Source of the DNA: Siphonodentalium dalli
Lineage: Eukaryota > Mollusca > Scaphopoda > Gadilida > Siphonodentaliidae
NCBI GenBank assembly: GCA_032622095.1
Contig: CP136068.1
Location: forward strand, 53,714,025 to 53,778,024
DNA length: 64,000 nucleotides
Direction: 5' to 3'
Shown: positions 21,796 to 32,869 of the stretch, in pieces
Position numbering within the stretch: position 1 is the stretch's first letter
Layout of the letters: each line of letters opens with the position of its first letter
Program-made: the position numbers and the translations under genes
Notes under the pieces: generated by a model
Told to the model about the DNA's origin: nothing
What the model saw: only the letters and a program-made list of their open reading frames with translations
Database searches by the model: none

Positions 21796-22679
21796 TATGC
21801 CACCATACGTGTTTCCAAAGCCACGAACTAGTTTTATAATAGATCAAATGAGTGTCCCAAACGACCTAATTTTACGAGTGCGCCAAACCATATACAGAGT
21901 TGCAAAACCCATCTACTATCCAAAAACCCACATGTCAGTACCCAAATCCATACGACGGGCGCCCCAAATCCAAATATTGTCCCAATCTATTGAAGGGGTG
22001 TCCCAATCCACCAAACGAGTTTCACAAACCACCCAGACTGATGTAGACTGAGGTAGGTAGTGCCCCAAACGATACTCAACTGGTGTCATTACCCACACAT
22101 ATAGTCCCCCAAACAATGCATCTGGTATTTCAACCGATCCAAATGAGTGTCCCAAACGACCAAATGAGTGTCTCAATTTACCTGATTAGGGACTCAATCC
22201 ACTCAACGAATGTTTCCAAACCACACTGGTAGTGCTCCAGACTTTTCAACGATGTTCGAAACCACACAGGTGTGTCCCTATCCATCAAACAGGTATCCAA
22301 AACTATCCAATGAGTGTCCATAACCACCCAATTGGTGCCCCAAATCATCCAACTAGAATCACAAATCATCCAGCGGGTGACCCAAACCATAAAACTAGCA
22401 ACACAAACCATCCAATAAATTCCATATCCATCCAACTGGACAGGTGTTACATACCAACTACCAACTGTCATCCCAATACATCTCCAATAATGTACAAAAC
22501 CCTCCATCGAGTATTTCAGACGACAAAGTGAGTTTATCAAACCATCCAATGAGTTTGCCAAAACATGGTTTGATATATTTGATGGGTGGTTTTGTACACT
22601 AGTTTGGGGCGCTCATTAGATGATGTGGGACATTCAGTGGGTGGTTTGAGACAATAGTTGGACGTTTTTAATCACTCCT
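21796..22679. repeat. palindromic ~33-bp minisatellite family (copy 2)
   Basis: CCAAACCACCCAATGAGTGTCC-like units run to about 22555, then the orientation flips at about 22562 to GATGGGTGGTTTTGTACACTAG units. The right side continues at 23446 after an inserted element. Confidence 0.8.
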
Positions 22680-23445
22680 GGGGTGGTATTCACCAAGCGG
22701 ATTTATTTTATAAATCAGGTAGTTTATTTGGTAGTGGCTGAACGCAAATTTAAGGTATCTCCACTTTAGCGCAAACGATACACGCTGTCGATGATGTGAT
22801 TGATCTAATCTATCAGATTTGTCACTTGTCAATGGACACCGTCTCACGACTAATTCGTGAACACTCACCGGCCACAATCAGCATGTATAGCGGTATAATC
22901 TTTGGGTATAATTGTATGGAGACTCATGCTGGCGTTTATACATCTGCAGAATGATTTTCGATGATATTATTGAGGTTTTTGAATTAGCACAGCGTGAAAA
23001 TGAAGAGCCAAGAAGACAACCTCTCAGAAGAATTTTGTTTGTCTTTTTGTTCTATTTGGAAATTTCCCTGCCATTTCCAAAGAAATTCTTTCCAGGCATC
23101 ATTTTTCCGGCACTGGTGGATGATGCCGGTTTCTTTATTCTCTAGGATTTTGATGCTTCTCTGCACAATGACCAAAAAAGTGTTTCGCTCGTCGGCTGTG
23201 TATTTAGTACCCATTCCTTTCCATCGGTTGCTCATGATTGAAATGAACCAAATGTGCACTGTTACGCGCAGCATGTTTTATGTGATCGGTGGTCAATCTA
23301 TGATTGCCGCCAATCACCTTGATTAGATAATGCTTTTCCGCGCGGCGATGTCTTCCCATCGATGTTCACCGATAGCTTCGCATCGAGCGTCGCCTCGTAT
23401 AAACTACCTGGACTATATATAAACCCAGCTGGTGAATACCACACC
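22680..23445 (-). mobile_element. 766-bp TIR element (Harbinger-like?) nested in the minisatellite
   Basis: The termini GGGTGGTATTCACCAAG (22681-22697) and CTGGTGAATACCACACC (23429-23445) are inverted copies. The interior carries a Myb/SANT-like reading frame on the - strand. A Myb-like protein beside short TIRs suggests the PIF/Harbinger group. The transposase itself is not present and the target duplication could not be read. Confidence 0.6.
22984..23235 (-). pseudogene. Myb/SANT-like (trihelix) DNA-binding protein, frameshifted
   Basis: From the Met at 23235 the frame reads MSNRWKGMGTKYTADERN, then IVQRSIKILENKETG and RKNDAWKEF. This is the first two helices of the Myb/SANT-like domain that accompanies Harbinger-type transposases. 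After DAWKE the expected third helix appears only in the next frame (ISLEMAGKFPNRTKRQTK), followed by a stop, so a frameshift of one base has broken the gene. Such proteins bind transposon DNA and bring the transposase to the nucleus; this copy cannot make a full one. Confidence 0.6.
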
Positions 23446-23940
23446 AGGTGGGTTGAGACAAACATCGTGTGGCTTGGGACATTCATTGGATGATTATGGA
23501 CACTCATATGTCGGTTTGGGAGACCCATTGGATGGTTTGTGGCACACACTTGATGGTTTGAGAAACCAATTTGTGTGGTTTGAGACACCACGTGCATGAA
23601 TTCGGTCACTCGATGGTGACATTTGGCAGTTGTTGGATGGCATGGAACACACATTGGACTGGTTTGGGCACTATTTGGATGGTTTGTGACACTATATGGG
23701 TGGACTGTGTTACATATTATGTGGTTTTGGGACACTGGTTGTCTGATTTGGGACGCCCATTCTATGGACTGGGACACCACTAATTAATTTGGTATATTAT
23801 TATGAAGGTGGTCTACACACCCTTTGCGTGGTTTTACGCTCCAATAGATGGTTTGGGACACCCGTTAAGTAGTTTTGGACAGTCATTGGATGTATTTCGA
23901 TACTAGTTTTGTTACTTTGGAACTCGTCAAATTATATTCG
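23446..23940 (+). repeat. palindromic ~33-bp minisatellite family (right side of copy 2)
   Basis: TTGGGACATTCATTGGATG and GGTTTGTGACACTATATGGG units continue to about 23935. Confidence 0.8.
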
Positions 23941-25246
23941 ATATGAGAAGATTTAGTTACAAATCAATGACAAAATTAAATTTTTTGACTTTCGATAGCA
24001 AATTTCGCCGCCATTTTGGGATAATGTAGGGACATATAGTTCATTATTATCGGATTAGAATGCGACATCATTTACAGTGGTGCTAGCCGTTACATCAAAG
24101 CATTAATCTGTCTAAATGGAAACAATCTTGTGAACTTTTGCGAAAATTGCCCAATTTTACTACTTTCAGTAGCCAAGTGAACTTAGCGAAAATTGGCCAA
24201 TTTTACTACTTTCGGTGCCAATTTTTCCCTATTGTTGGAAGTGATGGCCCCATTTCTGCTAAAATGGGCACCAGTCATTCATATCTGACATCTAATTAGT
24301 ATTCAGTACACTTGTGTGTTCGATTTGCGGTTATTCTGGACATTAAAATAATAATTGATTTCTTCTTCGAAATTTAGTACATCTATATCGAAGTACAATT
24401 GGGCATTTAAACCAAATTTCTTATAAATGGAAATGATCTGGTGAAATTTAGCGAAAATTTTCCAATTTTACCACTTTCGGTCCCCATTTTGTCCGCCAAT
24501 TTGAATTTTGACAATCGAATTGTACACAAAATGCCATACGTCTGTCATGACAACAATAATTTGTTTATGTCGCATGTTCCTGCCATATGTATAACTTTAA
24601 TTTAAATGCCATTCAAGTATATATTTCATAAGAAACGGACAATCATACATAAAAACCAGAAATAGGACCTTTTTTTTAAATGCTCGAGAAAAATTTCCCC
24701 AAAGCGGATTTCAGCGGATTTTGGGTATGTTGTTCCCCAGATTCTGCCCGACAATATGACACCAAAAGCAACTTGTCAACAATTTGTTCTATGCCCAATG
24801 CTTCAACGACCAGACGATGCCTTCGATCTGGATTCATGCGACATAACTATCACAAATTTCGTTCTTATTTTCATTATTAATAAGTCTCTAATAACGAGAT
24901 TTCGCATATCAAAACCATTGTTATGTAAACATTACTGTTATAGTGGCATTACCGATAAAAGTTCAATTAGTCCAAGATAGCAAAACATGGACGGTAAACA
25001 TTGGAAAAGGTCGAAACAATGAAAATAATATTCTGAAAATCATATTCAGACTAAAACATTTGACAATACTACACGATTAGCAATGTTTATTGATAAATCA
25101 CTATCAGTTTTGTGCACATAACAATGGTTTCAACACACGAAATTGCGTTATTGGAGAACTATCAATAATTAATATAAGAACACAGTTATTATATTTCTCC
25201 ATTTTCTTCTTAGTTGTGATGTTTTAGTAGACCTGTTTTTTCACAT
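23941..25246. other. noncoding interval with GCGAAAATTGGCCAATTTTAC blocks
   Basis: GCGAAAATT, then CCAATTTTACTACTTTCGG, recurs at about 24137, 24188 and 24452, close to GTCCGCCAATTTGAA. The 24680-24980 frames on the + strand have no recognised domain. Confidence 0.4.
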
Positions 25247-26020
25247 TTACCCACTGTGAGTGCATTGGGACCCTTCACATTTACCCACTGTGAGTGCATT
25301 GGGACCCTTCACATTTACCCACTGTGAGTGCATTGGGACCCTTCACATTTACCCACTGTGAGTGCATTGGGACCCTTCACATTTACCACTGTGAGTGCAT
25401 TGGGACCCTTCACATTTACCCACTGTGAGTACATTGGGACCCTTCACATTTACCCACTGTGAGTGCATTGGGACCCTTCACATTTACCCACTGTGAGTGC
25501 ATTGGGACCCTTCACATTTACCCACCGTGAGTGAATTGTGACTCTTCACATTTACCCACCGTGAGTGCATTGGGACCCTTCACATTTACCCACTGTGAGT
25601 TCATTGTGACCCTTCACATTTACCCACTGTGAGTGCATTGGGACCCTTCACATTTACACACTGTGAGTGCATTGGGACCCTTCACATTTACCCACTGTGA
25701 GTGCATTGGAACCCTTCACATTTACCCACTGCGAGTGCATTGGGACCCTTCACATTTACCCACTGTGAGTGCATTGGGACCCTTCACATTTACCCAATGT
25801 GAGTGCATTGGGACCCTTCACATTTACTCACTGTGAGTGCATTGGGACCCTTCACATTTACCCACTGTGAGTGCATTGGAACCCTTCACATTTACCCACT
25901 GTGAGTGCATTGGGACCCTTCACATTTACTCACTGTGAGTGCATTGGGACCCTTCACATTTACCCACTGTGAGTGCATTGGGACCCTTCACATTTACCCA
26001 CCGTGCGTTCATTGGGACCC
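25247..26020. repeat. 34-bp minisatellite, about 23 units
   Basis: The tandem unit is CATTGGGACCCTTCACATTT + ACCCACTGTGAGTG. Most units are identical; a few carry CCGTGAG, GTGAGTT or one-base deletions. Because 34 is not a multiple of 3, all three frames read through the array, giving spurious peptides (HWDPSHL/ALGPFTF/CIGTLHI). Confidence 0.97.
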
Positions 26021-27149
26021 TTTGATAGACGAGATACAAGTGAGTTACAAACGTTTGTCGTACTGTCTGCTAAAAAATAACTTTAGGCCTTGAAGCCACA
26101 AGCATGCTTCGGTTTACGGAAACAGAAGCCAGTTAAATCTCCATTCGGATTATTCGCCTTCAAAATATTCATACATAATTAATAAAATTCGAAGCTATAC
26201 AAGGCTATTTTTCGACAATTTTCAAATGTGATTTTGTTCTCTGGTGACTCTATTGATAGCGTGCCAAGCGTAGTAAGCCAACATAAGCTAATGAAGTTGT
26301 GCTAAGGGAATTGCATAGTTTCAAATTCGAAAATTAGACCCACAATCACTGAAGAGAATTGGTTCGGTTAGACATATGCCCTCCAAGAATGGAGATCCTA
26401 TATTGCAACACCACTATACCTGTTTCATAAACTGTTTCTAGGACTGACGTCTAATGTGCATTATACATGTACACTAACAGTAAATAACTGATAACGACAT
26501 ATGAGCAAAACGACACTTCACTCCACCACACTGGGACATTTTTTTGCTGAGTTGAATTGCGCATATAATATGCATGTATTTACATCGGCATTGCAATTCA
26601 GTCACATGCACATGACCATTTCATTACGTCCAAATTTAATTTGTTTGTAATGATTTAATGATAACTCAATAGCACTACATGTATTATGCACTAAATATAG
26701 AGTTATATAAACATATTTACAGTGCATGTACAGTGACATTTGGCTTCGAATTCGGGGTCCGTTGTGTGTATACTCATCGTCGTTGTCGTCGTCATCATCA
26801 TCATAATCACCGTCATCATCATAGTCGTCGTCATCGTCATCGCAGGCATTAAAAGTTAAAACCCATAACATTTTGCGAGAATCAGAATATAGTATTTCTA
26901 TAGCTAATCAGCTGTTTTTTATGATCGGAGAGTAAAACTTACAATCATGATTCTGATTCTCGTCAGATCTTAAAGATACGGTAAGCGTTGGCGGTTGGTA
27001 TTGCTTTAACAATAGTCACATCCGTTAAAATGGACATATAACAGAAAGAATATTATATTATAGACGAACTTTGTTCTTTGTAAATTGCATGTTATTGTCA
27101 TGTCAGTACTCTGTGTTATGTAAACAAACGCCATGTTATGTAAACAAAC
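26021..27149. other. noncoding interval
   Basis: No gene recognised apart from the microsatellite at 26775-26842. Confidence 0.4.
26775..26842 (+). repeat. CGT/CAT trinucleotide microsatellite
   Basis: GTCGTCATCATCATC-type repeats. Read on the - strand they give a poly-Asp tract within an 89-codon frame, which I regard as an artefact. Confidence 0.9.
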
Positions 27150-27670
27150 AGTAAGTAAAGAGCATGCGATAAGCAAAACATTCAACGCCGGGGAGACCCA
27201 CTAATTGAACTTTAGTTAGAAATGCCACCAAGTTGTTTACAACACACCGGTATATATAGCGCTCGCTAATCTTCGCCTCTCAAGATTTATGCGAAGCTTG
27301 TACGTGCTCTGTATAAACAGTCAGTAAATAATGATGTTTATGAAATACTCTCCCCAGGTGGAGATATGTGTGTTCGTTTTTGTTTTGTTTTTCTCTTTGC
27401 TTATTTTGTTTTTTATTTTCTTTCTTTGTATATGATAATATCACATATTGGTGTAATTTGTACAACCATATGCTTGTGACATTCGTGTTATCTGTAAATA
27501 ATGTTGTATATAATATACTCTCCGCAGATGGAGGCAATAAAGAAATATATAGCGCTCGCTAATCTTCGCCTATCAAGATTTAGGCGAAGAATGCTCACCG
27601 TAATCACTCTCCTAAAAAATCGCCACGGTGTTGAGTGTTTTGCTTATCGCTCACTATGTACGTGCTGTAT
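27150..27670. mobile_element. TIR element with GCGATAAGCAAAACATTCAA ends
   Basis: AAGAGCATGCGATAAGCAAA ACATTCAACGCCGG (27158-27191) is answered by CGGTGTTGAGTGTTTTGCTTATCGC (27624-27648). The TATATAGCGCTCGCTAATCTTCGCC block inside occurs twice (27250 and 27548), as does an AATAATGTTGTATATAA / ACTCTCC(CC/GC)AGRTGGAG segment. A shorter relative lies at 33050-33195. Confidence 0.6.
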
Positions 27671-27799
27671 ATAAACAAACACTCGGCTCACACGAAGTGT
27701 GTTTTGTGGATATATCGAAATCATACTATCAATATACTTTACTGTTAGTATATTCTTGAGGAAATTTTCAGAATTGGTGACTGTTATTTCTAAATTATA

Positions 27800-29328
27800 A
27801 CCTACTAGCTGGTGGACCCGACTTCGTCCGGGCTGTTTCCCCTCTGCTTTTCGGCGAATTGCGCGATTTGACCTTGAATTGTCCAGTTTGAAGGTCAAGG
27901 TCAGGTGTGGTCACGATTTGACCCGTCCAAAACACTGCCCGGATAAAAGTACCCGACAAAAGTACCCGTCGAAATCCGTCTGATTTTACCCGATTTGACC
28001 TTGAATTGATCATTTTGAAGGTCAAGGTCACATCGGGGTCACGATTTCACCCATCCAAAATACTCCATGGACCAAAGTAACCCTTGGTATCAAATTTCGT
28101 CGAAATCCCGTCAAAATTCGCGATTTGACCTTGAATTGACCATTTTGAAGGCCAAGGTCTGGTCGGGGTCACGATTTGACCCGTCCAAATCACCCCCGGA
28201 CAAAAGCTACTCTAGATATCAAATTTCGTCGAAATCCGTCCGTTTTACCCGATTTGACCTTGAATTGACCTTTTTGAAGGTCAAGGCCAGGTCGGGTTCA
28301 CGATTTGACCCGTCCAAAACCATCCCTGGGAAAAATTACCCCTAGGTATATGGGGCGCCATCCCTGCAAATATTCGTTTTCGGAGATATTTCCACGTCAT
28401 TCGGAGATATCTCCTCGGTTTCGAGGAGATATCTCCTTGGAATTGCAATTCCTAGCAGATATCTGCTTGGAATATGGTCCATTATTGAGATATCTCCTTG
28501 GATCCAAGGAGATATCTGCTTGGATTATGGAGATATCTCCTTGGATCCTAGGAGATATCTCCTCACAACTACGAGATATCTGCTTGAAATATTTCCAACG
28601 AGATATCTCCTTCAAACCGAGGAGATATCTCCATAATCCAAGCAGATATCTGCTCGGATTATGGAGATATCTCCTTGAAATAGTTTTCAACGAGATATCT
28701 CCTTGGACCCAATGAGATATCTCCATATTCCAAGCAGATATCTCCTTGAAAATATTCCAAGCAGATATCTGCTTGGATTATGGAGATATCTCCTTGGAAA
28801 ACCGCGGCCATGAAATATTAATGATTTCTCCACATATACGTGTTTTCCCATTTTTTCGAAATACATCCAAGCAGATATCTGCTCGGAATATGGAGATATC
28901 TCCTTGAAATATTTTTCAAGCAGATATATCCATAATCCGAGCAGATATCTGCTTGCATCCAAGGAGATATCTCCTTGAACATATTTCAAGGAGATATCTC
29001 CATAATGCGAGCAGATATCTGCTCGCATTATGGATATATCTCCTCGGTTTCAAGGAGATATCTCCTTGAAAATATTTCCGAGGAGATATCTCCATATTCC
29101 AAGCAGATATCTCCTTGAAACCGAGGAGATATCTCCATAATGCGAGCAGATATCTGCTTGGATCCAAGGAGATATCTCCGAAAACGAATATTTGCAGGGA
29201 TGGCGCCCCATATAGGTATCAAATTTCGTCAAAATCCGTCGGGCAGTTTTCCCGGCCATAGCTAACACACACACAGACAGACAGACAGACACACAGACAC
29301 ACAGAAGTCCCAAAATATATAGTAGATA
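27800..29328 (+). mobile_element. RTE-like 3' tail or SINE with ~129-bp internal modules
   Basis: It starts CTAGCTGGTGGACCCGACTT CGTCCGGG, a head common to RTE-like or SINE repeats in many invertebrates. Four modules of ~129 bp follow (CGATTTGACCTTGAATTG at 27864, 27991, 28121 and 28250), each with GGTCAAGGTCA-type motifs and CAAATTTCGTCGAAATCC. The 3' end is GACAGACAGACAGACACAC followed by AAATATATAGTAGATA. A complete foldback element (28349-29212) is inserted in the fifth module. No coding capacity was seen. Confidence 0.65.
28349..29212. mobile_element. 864-bp foldback element built from AGATATCT palindromes
   Basis: Perfect ~40-bp inverted termini (TATGGGGCGCCATCCCTGCA plus AATATTCGTTTTCGGAGATAT) enclose about thirty copies of GGAGATATCTCC or GCAGATATCTGC, spaced 20-30 bp and joined by TTGGATCCAA, TTGGATTATG, TTGAAATATTT-type linkers. 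The flanking hexamer TAGGTA is duplicated (28343-28348 and 29213-29218), and removing one copy plus the element restores the module sequence seen at 28088 and 28217. The insertion is therefore clean and recent. Reading frames here (EISPWIQ, RRYLLG repeats) are artefacts of the palindromes. Confidence 0.9.
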
Positions 29329-29548
29329 ACGAAGGCCATCCGTGCCTTTAAGCCCTGCATCTCGTCCATCAATGTCGTCATCGTCATCGGAGTCGTCGCA
29401 CGGGCGATCATGATTGGGTTGTTAGTGGAATACAATTACACAGCTGTAAGTTACCTGCATGTAACGACCTGAAAATGGCCAAATATATGTAACAGTGTTA
29501 TGTAGTGTTAAGAACTAGTTGAAAAGAACAGGATATGCCACAATATAC

Positions 29549-29666
29549 AGTTGTCGCCCGCTGTCGAGGGAGACATTGAGATTTGTCACCCGCTCGAGGG
29601 AGACATTCCGTTCTCGAGCGGGTGACAAATATCAATGTCTCCCGAGAAAAAGGGCAACAACTGTAT
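29549..29666. mobile_element. 118-bp foldback MITE with ACAGTTGTCGCCC ends
   Basis: ACAGTTGTCGCCCGCTGTCG with AGGGAGACATTGAGATTTGT on the left is mirrored by ACAAATATCAATGTCTCCCG and GGGCAACAACTGT on the right, around CTCGAGGGAGACATTCCGTTCTCGAG. Confidence 0.75.
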
Positions 29667-29835
29667 TGTTATCCGATTATACCACAGAAAAAAAACCTTG
29701 CCATCCAAACGCACGATGTTGCACTGAGTCACGAGTGCTTTCTTTCCCGATTATGTATATTTTCAGTAACTACTTATCGTCCTATATGATTTATGTTCCA
29801 TAAACGATAGTCAAGCCATTATAAGCGTATGATAA

Positions 29836-30251
29836 TCAGCGTTTATTTGCGATCATTTTGGTGGTAAAATCGTCAATATCGGTCCATGCAATGTAAACCA
29901 ATAAGCCACATAGGTATGTTATCACCTTCTGCATTGTGTCATATTCAATGTCGTCTTGTGCGCAGAATTTACTCGCGATGTTCATTTCATAACGGTCTTC
30001 CCCGAAAGCTATTGGGAAGTTGTCGATTTCATTAATGTACATTCATATGTGTCCATGGCGATCCTCACACAAAATAATTCTATGATCACATTGCAGATAT
30101 AGCGGAGCGGTCTGATATCGCGGATAAGCGTACAGTACCATTCATTCGCGACAAACGTATGCATTACGTTGTCCTCCAGCAAACATTTATAACCAACCAA
30201 CCTCAAGGGATCCACTCTTTCAATCTTGCACGATAATGTCGACATGAACAT
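29836..30251 (-). pseudogene. hypothetical protein, apparently frameshifted
   Basis: Two overlapping - strand frames, 30251-30009 (80 codons) and 30042-29836 (68 codons), can be read as one protein with a one-base shift near 30035. The first contains PLRLVGYKCLLEDNVMHTF and RYICNVIIELFCVRIAMD; the second contains ASKFCAQDDIEYDTM and VITYLCGLLVYIAWTD. Composition is protein-like (acidic, with regular hydrophobics) and unlike the repeats around it. No family was recognised; it may be the remains of a host or viral-type gene. Confidence 0.3.
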
Positions 30252-30494
30252 ATTGAATCACCGAGATGTTTCGATGTAAAAGGTACATAACAACGCTTGT
30301 CCAATAAAAGTATCAACTTAACAGTTCGAATATTAGTGTTCACTAAATATATGCAAATTAGCAAACACCACAACTGGTGTGTTTTGCGAATCCGTGGGGT
30401 ATATAAGATCTATGATTTTAGTACGTTGTATTGATGTGAAATAGATGAGTTACGGCAGTGTGTGTTTGGTGATATTCTTGCAATATAACATCAG

Positions 30495-30560
30495 GCGGGC
30501 GACAAAAACAATGTCTCCCGGCTCAGCAGGCGACAGTGTGATTTGTCGCCCGGCACGTGA
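30495..30560. repeat. fragment related to the 29549 MITE
   Basis: GGCGGGCGACAAAAACAATG TCTCCCGG and GATTTGTCGCCCGGC form an inverted pair sharing the GGCGACAAAT/ATGTCTCCC words of the 29549 element. Confidence 0.6.
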
Positions 30561-31249
30561 CAGGACATGGGCCAATCAGAAGGGTGGAAAATAGGGAGGA
30601 GGGTAACAAACTAAATTAATGCAAAACAGCTCATTAACCAAACAGCTCATTAACCAAATATGTTTCAGAGCGACCGTTGTGAAGTCCAAACCGATTTTCT
30701 GGGTCGATCAGAGAACTGCCGAGTTATCACCCAGAGCTAATTATCCTGTTTCCGGTGAGTACATGTTATAGGAAGGGACACACACTGAAAGTTACAAACA
30801 TGACAACTGCAGGTCACTTTTGGAACTTATTTGCGTGTGTTGAGTGTGGAATATTGACCGAACCGTTCTCGAAAAGGGGTGGCACCTTGAGATACGAGTT
30901 AACATGTGGGTGTGTTTCTATGAGGGTTTCTTGAGGGCTACCCAGTCTGAATGTTATTGTCAAACGAGAACGTTCTTTCGAGTACGAAATAATGATATAG
31001 GAAATACGTTCCTAAAATTCGCTGACGAACAAACATTAGATGAATAGTCGGAATGATTCCACTCAATTAATTTCATTACGTGGAAATTTGACTTGAGATA
31101 TTTTATTATAATAATTTATGCACTCGTCATCAATATTTTCAATGTTAAAACCACAGTGCATGTACTTAACCCATGCATCAAACAAATCAGCGATTGAAAG
31201 ACACATTAAACTCTAGGGTGACTCTTAATTTTTTCTCGATTTGTTTGAA
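30561..31249. other. noncoding interval
   Basis: TTAACCAAACAGCTCA is duplicated near 30625. The short + strand frame at 30844-31047 has no recognised domain. Confidence 0.35.
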
Positions 31250-31547
31250 AATAATTTATACCACTTCTAGGCCAGGCAAGTATGGACGTAGGTGTCGCCT
31301 CGAGAGGGAATTTATGAGACCTACATTTTTTGTTAGCGTAAATACTAAACTTTCGGAATCCGTATAGTCCAGGAGATGTTGGATTTGTCAGATAAGCGGA
31401 CTTCTTTTCTCACCGCTTGGTTTTCTTGAGGCACCCGATGAAAAAAATCGATCATATTTTAAACAGAGCCGACATTTTTGACAAAGTATTTTCACACATT
31501 TTGAGAAGAAATATGCGTTCAATTTTGATACCTGAGAGTGGGGCGAT

Positions 31548-31760
31548 AACCAGAGTAGGGTAATACATGTAACCAACGAATATCGGAATTGCAGTCATGA
31601 CGTCATGTGACGTCAAATAATATTTTGGGTGAAACAAATATGACGATTCACGAAAAGCGTTGTCTTTCGTTTCTTTTAAATCACAAATTAAGACGGCTAT
31701 GCCGCATTGTTTTATTCCATGGGAAACTACTGCCAATTGGCTATATTTTGACATATAACT
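31548..31760 (+). repeat. 213-bp direct repeat, copy 1
   Basis: AACCAGAGTAGGGTAATACA through to TTTTGACATATAACTT recurs 257 bp downstream (31805-32017) with about two differences. It contains the CRE-like pair ATGACGTCATGTGACGTCAA. Confidence 0.95.
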
Positions 31761-31804
31761 TGTCGCTGCAGGCCGCATTATTTTTTATCAGAGGCAGAAA
31801 AATC

Positions 31805-32017
31805 AACCAGAGTAGGGTAATACATGTAACCAACGAATATCGGAATTGCAGTCATGACGTCATGTGACGTCAAATAATATTTTGGGTGAAACAAATATGA
31901 CGATTCACGAAAAGCGTTGTCTTTCGTTTCTTTTAAATCACAAATTAAGACGGCTATGCCGCATTGTTTCATACCATGGGAAACTACTGCCAATTGGCTA
32001 TATTTTGACATATAACT
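31805..32017 (+). repeat. 213-bp direct repeat, copy 2
   Basis: Nearly identical to 31548-31760 (TTTTATTCC against TTTCATACC), so the duplication is recent. Confidence 0.95.
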
Positions 32018-32869
32018 TAGAAAGGGTGGAGATAATTGGTGTATACGGCAATTTCATTCCGCCTTGGATTAAAAAATTACATACTAACCCAAATGGCTGC
32101 CAATATGGCAGCCGCAATATAGGTGGAAATTGGGAAATATGTAATAACGCACAATTACTTGCTTAAATGGCTTGACCAACAAAGCGGTCGTTGATGAACT
32201 GCTAAACTATTATAGTTTAAGGTATATATCCCGATCTACAAAATCGAACAATAAAGTTAAAATATTACACAATGCACCTCCTGGCACAAAATCTTGGTAT
32301 TTTTCGACAAAAATAACCTAAAGCCATTTTTGTCATCTTCTCGGAAGCCATAAACAGCAGAATGCAGCGTGGCGGAGATGTTTGGTGTGTATGATAATTC
32401 AATGTCGTTTTCGGATTACAAAATGGCTTAATAACCCAAAGATGGCTGCCAATACGGTCGTCAGAATAAATGGTGAAATATGTCATGTTTCAGTTTTATC
32501 GCCGTCATTGCCGCCATCTAATGTCTCACGCAACCCAAATTATTATATGCATTACTATTTTTAGAACATACCGTAATGAATTGTTCATGAAATCTCAGAT
32601 AGAGATAGAGTTTTACCACTTGCTACGCTTCTATATGTACCAGTTCGATTCCATGTATTATACCAGAAAATTTGAAATAAAATAAATATTAATTTATAGA
32701 AACGTTTCTTATTTTATATCCAGGAAACTATATCAAACTTGTTATAGGAAGAAATAAAACATATTTAAGAAGTATATATATGATCGCAATAACTATAATA
32801 TGTAGTTGAATCTTCGCAATGCAGAACAGTTTTTTTCTAGGCTTTATATCCGGACCAGCTAAGCTTTGA

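Larger units (their letters stand above)
31250..32490 (+). repeat. large repeat, inverted relative to 36600-38085
   Basis: AAGTATGGACGTAGGTGTCG CCTCGAGAGGGAATTTATGAG (31279) and the segments through 32490 reappear in reverse complement and reverse order in 36600-38085. Both copies contain TGCCAATATGGCAGCC-type motifs, duplicated within each. Short conserved peptides (RCRLEREFMRPTFF; LLKMCENTLSKMSALFKI) are open in both copies. This may be an old transposon whose coding part is eroded. Confidence 0.7.

Noticed and set aside
25633-26093. Frames with repeating HWDPSHL / ALGPFTF / CIGTLHI
   Set aside because: Artefact of the 34-bp minisatellite, open in all three frames.
26602-26871. Asp-rich - strand frame of 89 codons
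   Set aside because: The Asp run is the CAT/CGT microsatellite; the flanks lack homology.
28305-29313. Overlapping frames on both strands with EISPWI and RRYLLG repeats, up to 136 codons
   Set aside because: Generated by the AGATATCT palindromes, which avoid stops on both strands.
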